NCBI GenBank assembly: GCA_030697205.1
Contig: JAUYQP010000030.1
Span: 49,958 to 113,957, forward strand
Source: Mycobacteriales bacterium
Lineage (GTDB): Bacteria > Actinomycetota > Actinomycetes > Mycobacteriales > SCTD01
Direction: 5' to 3'
Length of the DNA: 64,000 nt
The position numbers and the translations under genes were made by a program. Below are positions 60,332 to 64,000 of this stretch, piece by piece. Every line of letters starts with the position of its first letter. The stretch's first letter is position 1. A model generated the notes under the pieces. It ran no database searches. It was not told where the DNA came from and worked only from the letters and a program-made list of their open reading frames with translations.

Positions 60332-61087
60332 GTGCGAACGCCTGATGTGAGGACAACGTTGACGCTGCCGCGCAGCCGGCCAGCCGCCGAGGGCACCAGC
60401 CCCCGAGCGGCCGCGCAGTCACGTGTGCGCGACGACGCCGCTGATGTCTACGCCGGCCTGGACGACCGCGGACTCGTCGCCCGGGTCACCGAGGGCGACG
60501 GTGGGGCCCTCGAAGCGCTCTACGGTCGTTACGGACGGGCCTGCTACGGCCTGGCCCGCCGGATCCTCGCCGACGAGCAGTTCGCCCAGGACGTCGTGCA
60601 GGAGGTCTTCCTCACGGTGTGGCGCGACGCCTCGCGCTTCGACTCCGCCCGCGGGGGCTTCTCGACCTGGCTGCTGTCCATGACCCACCACAAGGCCGTC
60701 GACGCCGTGCGCCGCGAGGAGAACCTCCGCAAGCGCCGGACCACCGCCGAGGTCCTCGAGGGCCGGCAGACCGACGGCCCCGACGTGGAGGACGAGGTGT
60801 GGTCGCTGCTGCGCCGCACCCGCGTCCGCGCCGCCCTGCAGACCCTGCCCGCGCCGCAGCGCGAGGCGCTCACCCTGGCGTACTTCGGTGGCTACACGCA
60901 GCGTGAGATCGCCGGCATCACGAGTACGCCGCTGGGCACCGTGAAGACGCGGATGCTCGCGGGCATGCGCCGGCTGCGCGACAGCCTCGAGGGGATCTCC
61001 GAGGCCGGCACCTCCGCAGCGACCGACCTCGATGACGCCGCACTCGGCTCCAGCGCCCCTCTCGATCCACCGAAGGACCTCTCGTGA
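60332..61087 (+). CDS. ECF sigma factor (SigK/SigL-like)
   Basis: A 251-residue extracytoplasmic-function sigma. Region 2 shows ALEALYGRYGRACYGLARRI, DEQFAQDVVQEVFLTVWRDA and GGFSTWLLSMTHHKAVDAVR; region 4 shows LQTLPAPQREALTLAYFGGY and REIAGITSTPLGTVKTRM. The start is uncertain: GTG 60332, GTG 60347 or TTG 60359 (the last with GAGGA upstream). It overlaps the RskA-type anti-sigma by 4 nt (GTGA). The first 40 residues are a low-complexity extension if the early start is used. Confidence 0.93.
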   Translation: MRTPDVRTTLTLPRSRPAAEGTSPRAAAQSRVRDDAADVYAGLDDRGLVARVTEGDGGALEALYGRYGRACYGLARRILADEQFAQDVVQEVFLTVWRDASRFDSARGGFSTWLLSMTHHKAVDAVRREENLRKRRTTAEVLEGRQTDGPDVEDEVWSLLRRTRVRAALQTLPAPQREALTLAYFGGYTQREIAGITSTPLGTVKTRMLAGMRRLRDSLEGISEAGTSAATDLDDAALGSSAPLDPPKDLS

Positions 61088-61911
61088 GCACCCCCGACCT
61101 GCACCAGCGCTTCGACGAGCTCGCCGTCGGGCACGCGCTGGGTGCGCTCGAGCCGGGTGACGAGCAGGACTTCCTGCGGCACGCGGCCTCCTGCGCGCGC
61201 TGCGACCGGGCCGTCCTCGCTCACCTCGAGACGCTCGGCCACCTGGCCTACGCGAGCGACCCGGCGACGCCGCCGGCGTCGCTGTGGGACGCCGTGCGGG
61301 CCGGGGTCGACGCCTCCGATCGGGCCGTGTCCTGGCCCGGCGACGCGGTCGTGCCTCCTGCCGGCACGGACGAGCTCGCAGCGGCCCGGACGCGCCGTGA
61401 CGGCCGTCGCGACAGCCGCAGCGTGCTCAAGCGGGTCGCGGCTGCCTCGTCGGTCGCCGCCGGCTTCGTGCTCGTCGCGAGCCTGGTTGTGCAGAACGTC
61501 TCGCTGCGCGAGCAGCAGCAGGACCAGCTCGCCCTGACCCAGTCGATGGAGAAGGTCCTGTCGACCTACGACGGCGCCGGTGTCCGTCGGGTGCTGCTCA
61601 CGGCCGAGGGCGAGGAGCAGCCCGCGGCGGTCGCGGTCGTCGACGGCGCCCGCCTGCACCTGGTCGTGGACTCCCTCAAGCCCAACGACGCGCGCGCCAC
61701 GACCTACGTCCTGTGGGAGCGCACCGTCGCGGGTGACGTGCGCGCTGTCGGCACCTTCGACGTCACCGGCGACCACGACGTCGAGGTCGTCGCCGACCTG
61801 GTCCTGCCCGACGCCGAGCAGCTCAAGGCCCTGATGGTCACCCACGAGCAGGGGCGCAAGGCTCCCGCGTCGTCGACGCAACGCGCTGTCGTCGCCGGCA
61901 CGCTGGCCTGA
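61084..61911 (+). CDS. RskA-type zinc anti-sigma factor
   Basis: A 275-residue membrane anti-sigma. The cytoplasmic zinc motif is H33-x3-C37-x2-C40 in RHAASCARC; a helix (about 113-140, VAAASSVAAGFVLVASLVV) crosses the membrane, and the outer domain is the RskA C-terminal beta domain with LKPNDARATTYVLWER. It binds the sigma factor encoded just upstream, and site-1/2 proteolysis of the outer domain is the expected release route in this family. The GTG start overlaps the sigma stop. Confidence 0.93.
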   Translation: MSTPDLHQRFDELAVGHALGALEPGDEQDFLRHAASCARCDRAVLAHLETLGHLAYASDPATPPASLWDAVRAGVDASDRAVSWPGDAVVPPAGTDELAAARTRRDGRRDSRSVLKRVAAASSVAAGFVLVASLVVQNVSLREQQQDQLALTQSMEKVLSTYDGAGVRRVLLTAEGEEQPAAVAVVDGARLHLVVDSLKPNDARATTYVLWERTVAGDVRAVGTFDVTGDHDVEVVADLVLPDAEQLKALMVTHEQGRKAPASSTQRAVVAGTLA

Positions 61912-61934
61912 CACGCGCGGCTCCGCACGGCATC

Positions 61935-62459
61935 ATGGGGGACGTGCCGGACCATCGCCGCGAGCGCGCCGTCTCCGACCGTGCGCGTGACAGCGCAGAC
62001 GACCGTGACGGGGACGGTGACGTCGAGTTCGACGACCGCCTGGAGCGCGAGCTCGAGGAGTTCCTCGAGCCGCACGGCCGCGCCGGCCGCATCCCGCAGA
62101 CCGGCTGGCGGGCGCGCCTTCGGCGTACCCGTGGTGGGTCTGTCGCCCTCAAGACCGGTGTCTTCCTGCTGGGACTGGTGTTCATCGGGATCGGGGCGGC
62201 CGCGGTGGTGCTGCCGGGGCCGCTGACGATCCCGCCGATGCTGCTTGGGCTGTGGATCTGGGCGTCGGAGTTCGAGTGGGCGGACGCGCTGTTCCAGCGA
62301 GCGAAGAAGAGCGGGCTCGAGGCCTGGGAGCAGGCGAAGAAGCGGCCGCTGCTGTCGGCCGTCTCGACCGTCGGTGGTCTCGTCGCGGTGGGGGCGCTGC
62401 TCTGGGCCGCGAGCCACTACGGCTGGGTCGACAGCGCCCGGGACGCGGTCGGCCTGTAG
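61935..62459 (+). CDS. TIGR02611-type (PGPGW-like) membrane protein
   Basis: A 174-residue protein. An acidic N-terminal region (about 1-60) leads to two close helices with VLPGPLTIPPMLLGLWIWAS between them, matching the family's PGP motif, and a later third helix (ALLWAASHYGWV). Function unknown. The start may be ATG 61935 or GTG 61944. It lies 23 nt after the anti-sigma gene in the same direction and just before tRNA-Val. Confidence 0.8.
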   Translation: MGDVPDHRRERAVSDRARDSADDRDGDGDVEFDDRLERELEEFLEPHGRAGRIPQTGWRARLRRTRGGSVALKTGVFLLGLVFIGIGAAAVVLPGPLTIPPMLLGLWIWASEFEWADALFQRAKKSGLEAWEQAKKRPLLSAVSTVGGLVAVGALLWAASHYGWVDSARDAVGL

Positions 62460-62489
62460 CCGTCCGCTCTAGTACGCTGCCGGACCGCG

Positions 62490-62563
62490 GGGCGTATAGC
62501 TCAGTTGGTTAGAGCGCACGCTTCACACGCGTGAGGTCACAGGTTCGAGTCCTGTTACGCCCA
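62490..62563 (+). tRNA. tRNA-Val(CAC)
   Basis: A 74-nt cloverleaf: acceptor GGGCGTA/TACGCCC, anticodon stem CACGC/GCGTG with loop TTCACAC (CAC), T-loop GGTTCGAGTCC, discriminator A. It borders the gene-poor right end. Confidence 0.96.
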
Positions 62564-62725
62564 CCCCGCGTCCAAGGCCAGCCAAACGGTGTGTCGTGCC
62601 ACGTGTCATCGGTTGCGGAGCGAGACCCGAGACGCGGGTAGCCGCGGCTGTCACGAACGTGACCGGGGCCACACGCGACACTCGGGCCCGTCAGTCGTTG
62701 GAGTGATTGATGTGGCGCTTCGGTC

Positions 62726-63085
62726 ATGTCGGAGCTGGGGAGCCACGTGACGCCCGCCGATGACCTGCCCTTCGTCAGCGTCGCCGCGGCCCCCGTCGCA
62801 CGAGCAAGTGATCTTCGCCAGGCGTCTCGTGTGGCTCGGAGCTACCAGATCAGTCCCGGTCCTCTGCGCACGGTCCAGGCGCAGGCCATGCTCGATGACC
62901 TGGCGCAGGAGTGGTCGCTGCCGACGTTTCGTGCCCGGCGGTGGCTCGCCGCGGCCGATGTCCTGACGGGCCCGAGCCCTCTCGAGATGTACGTGCAGAT
63001 CGACTACATCACGAACCTGTTCACACTCGAGCTATGGGCTTACGGACGGGTCGTGTTCGGCATCGACGACTGGCTGGGTCTCTGA
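62726..63085 (+). CDS. Hypothetical protein (119 aa)
   Basis: A frame with normal GC3 bias in its second half: RTVQAQAMLDDLAQEWSLPTF, then FRARRWLAAADVLTG and MYVQIDYITNLFTLELWAYG. No signal peptide or known domain; no clear ribosome site before the ATG. It is the first frame after tRNA-Val and may be accessory. The 162-bp gap before it (62564-62725) shows no gene. Confidence 0.5.
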   Translation: MSELGSHVTPADDLPFVSVAAAPVARASDLRQASRVARSYQISPGPLRTVQAQAMLDDLAQEWSLPTFRARRWLAAADVLTGPSPLEMYVQIDYITNLFTLELWAYGRVVFGIDDWLGL

Positions 63086-63438
63086 ACGTCCACCGATGCG
63101 CCGCACAAGCGATTACTCGACTGTGAGGGTAAGGACGGGCGTCTCAGCGCGACAGGTGTGAGCCGCGCCCCCACTTTCGGAGCGCCTACGTGGTGGAAGA
63201 CCCCGGAGGCGTGCCGTCGACAAGGCCGGCCGTCGGCTTCTCGACCTCGTGCGCTCTAATGCCCACGCCTGAAGCGTAGGCAGGCGCGCATAACGAGGAG
63301 CAGCGCCTCCTCTGGGCGCCTCGATGCGGCATTTGCTACATCCAGCGACGGTGCAGGTTCGCCCGGCTGGCGTAATGCCAGGGATGCCGGACGGGCAGGG
63401 CGTAGGGCGCGTCCCGGCCATCGCCAGAGAGGTTCGTC
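63086..63438. other. Gene-poor stretch
   Basis: About 350 bp with no frame that has the local codon bias, no tRNA and no strong hairpin. G+C is visibly lower than in the rest of the window. Nothing further is recognised. Confidence 0.6.
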
Positions 63439-63735
63439 GTGAGTTCGAGCAAGCAGATGAACGATCACCCAGCTACGGCGGCTTGGGTGACTGCCGCGGA
63501 GGAGCACCGTACGAGCGACGTCACCAACGCGCGACTCAGGGCTGCTTACCAGCGGTACGAGCCGCTTGCCGGCGCCGGTGTCGCCCGACCAGGCACCCGC
63601 GCGGCGGTGGACCTCGCCACGGCGAGGATCGACGTCGTCCTCCTGTTGGCCGACGCGGGGGAGGAACTCCCAGAGATCGTCATCCAACAGTGCGTGGCGG
63701 ATGCTGAGCTCATGGTGAAGAGCGCCTCGCTCTGA
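63439..63735 (+). CDS. Hypothetical protein (98 aa)
   Basis: An Ala-rich helical frame: TAAWVTAAEEHRTSDVTNARLR, then AAYQRYEPLAGAG and RIDVVLLLADAGEELPEIVI. AGAGAGG about 10 nt before the GTG supports translation. No known domain. It lies between the gene-poor stretch and the transposase start and may be an accessory or remnant gene. Confidence 0.5.
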   Translation: MSSSKQMNDHPATAAWVTAAEEHRTSDVTNARLRAAYQRYEPLAGAGVARPGTRAAVDLATARIDVVLLLADAGEELPEIVIQQCVADAELMVKSASL

Positions 63736-63786
63736 CTAATGGTGTGTCGCGCATTTGAGTAACTAGTTCTGCGATAGTGTTCGTAG

Positions 63787-64000
63787 ATGACCGCAGCTGC
63801 CGATTCGTTGGTGATGTCGCAGGGCCAGCGAGAGTCGCTGGAGAAGGTCGCGAAGTCCAAGACTGCGGCGCATCGTGAGGTGCTGCGGGCGCGGGTGCTG
63901 TTGGCTGCGGCGGACGGCGTCGCGAACAGCGCGATCGCCTCCGAGCAAGGTGTGACGCCGGTGACGGTGCGATCCTGGCGCAGGTCGTTTGAGGCCGACG
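63787..64000 (+). CDS. IS630-family transposase, 3' truncated by window edge
   Basis: Only the first 71 residues are visible: a helix-turn-helix region, SQGQRESLEKVAKSKTAAHR, RARVLLAAADGVANSAIASE and GVTPVTVRSWRRSFEAD, as in the N-terminus of IS630/Tc1-like transposases. The catalytic DDE part lies outside. TAGTGT (63775-63780) ends 6 nt before ATG 63787, so even this gene shows the leaderless layout. The terminal repeat of the element cannot be assigned. Confidence 0.8.
   Translation, partial: MTAAADSLVMSQGQRESLEKVAKSKTAAHREVLRARVLLAAADGVANSAIASEQGVTPVTVRSWRRSFEAD
63787..64000 (+). mobile_element. Probable IS630-type element, left end only
   Basis: The transposase start at 63787 implies an insertion sequence extending past the window. 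The left boundary lies somewhere in about 63736-63786; no inverted repeat can be confirmed without the other end. Confidence 0.55.

Overview
The window is a very high G+C actinobacterial chromosome segment. Four features place it among the Actinomycetota: a coproporphyrin-type haem cluster (hemE, a HemY/CgoX-like oxidase and the actinobacterial HemQ), an SsgA-like protein, DUF3000, and an RNase D/dxs neighbourhood. SsgA-like proteins are typical of morphologically complex actinomycetes. The genus cannot be resolved from the sequence alone. Most of the window looks like ordinary chromosome. Only the last 1.4 kb, after a tRNA-Val, is gene-poor and ends in an IS630-like transposase start.

Layout. 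1-5.3 kb: end of glpD, a DICT-like protein, a small hypothetical, dxs and a conserved hypothetical. 5.3-7.2 kb: an OmpR/HisKA two-component pair. 7.4-12.6 kb: a VOC protein, a C-type sulfatase, a cold-shock protein, a GNAT acetyltransferase and RNase D. 12.7-17.7 kb: a signalling island with a LuxR-type response regulator divergent from a subtilase with a Trp-rich repeat tail, a membrane/GAF-like protein and a NarL-type kinase. 17.7-25.5 kb: haem synthesis genes interleaved with DUF3000, a DMT transporter, an MFS exporter and a DUF4349 lipoprotein. 25.5-28.3 kb: an RsbW-like ATPase, MsrB, a LigD-type polymerase and a MazF module. 28.4-35.1 kb: secreted proteins, namely an Asp-box protein with an LPATG anchor and four or five small exported proteins, three of them with a Trp/Ser-Gly segment. 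35.2-46.3 kb: an ABC-F ATPase, an ATP-dependent ligase, a lone Phd antitoxin, a PadR/VOC/cupin locus, PhoD, a DUF1653/DoxX divergent pair, an APH-like kinase, ZapE, a diguanylate cyclase and VapBC. 46.4-52.5 kb: a treX-treY-treZ trehalose operon. 52.5-58.3 kb: TetR, a VWA membrane protein and a divergent FtsH paralogue. 58.5-62.6 kb: a zinc-ribbon protein, a three-tRNA cluster (Gly, Cys, Val), an SsgA-like protein, an ECF sigma/anti-sigma pair, a TIGR02611-type membrane protein and tRNA-Val(CAC).

The strongest window-wide signal is regulatory. At least 22 genes have a TANNNT -10 box (mostly TAGNNT) ending 6-8 nt before the start codon and no Shine-Dalgarno sequence, which indicates leaderless transcripts. 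Two divergent pairs have particularly compact arrangements. In one, a perfect palindrome, ACCCTAGGGT, supplies the -10 box for both genes. In the other, the two arms of an inverted repeat overlap both -10 boxes next to a PadR gene.

The best candidates for unfamiliar systems are three. First, the FtsH paralogue, whose central pore loop has Leu in place of the usual Phe, with its coupled VWA partner. Second, the subtilase/GAF-membrane/kinase/regulator island. Third, the cluster of small exported Cys-containing proteins that has no sipW-type peptidase beside it. Functions are inferred from motifs read by eye; no database search was run.
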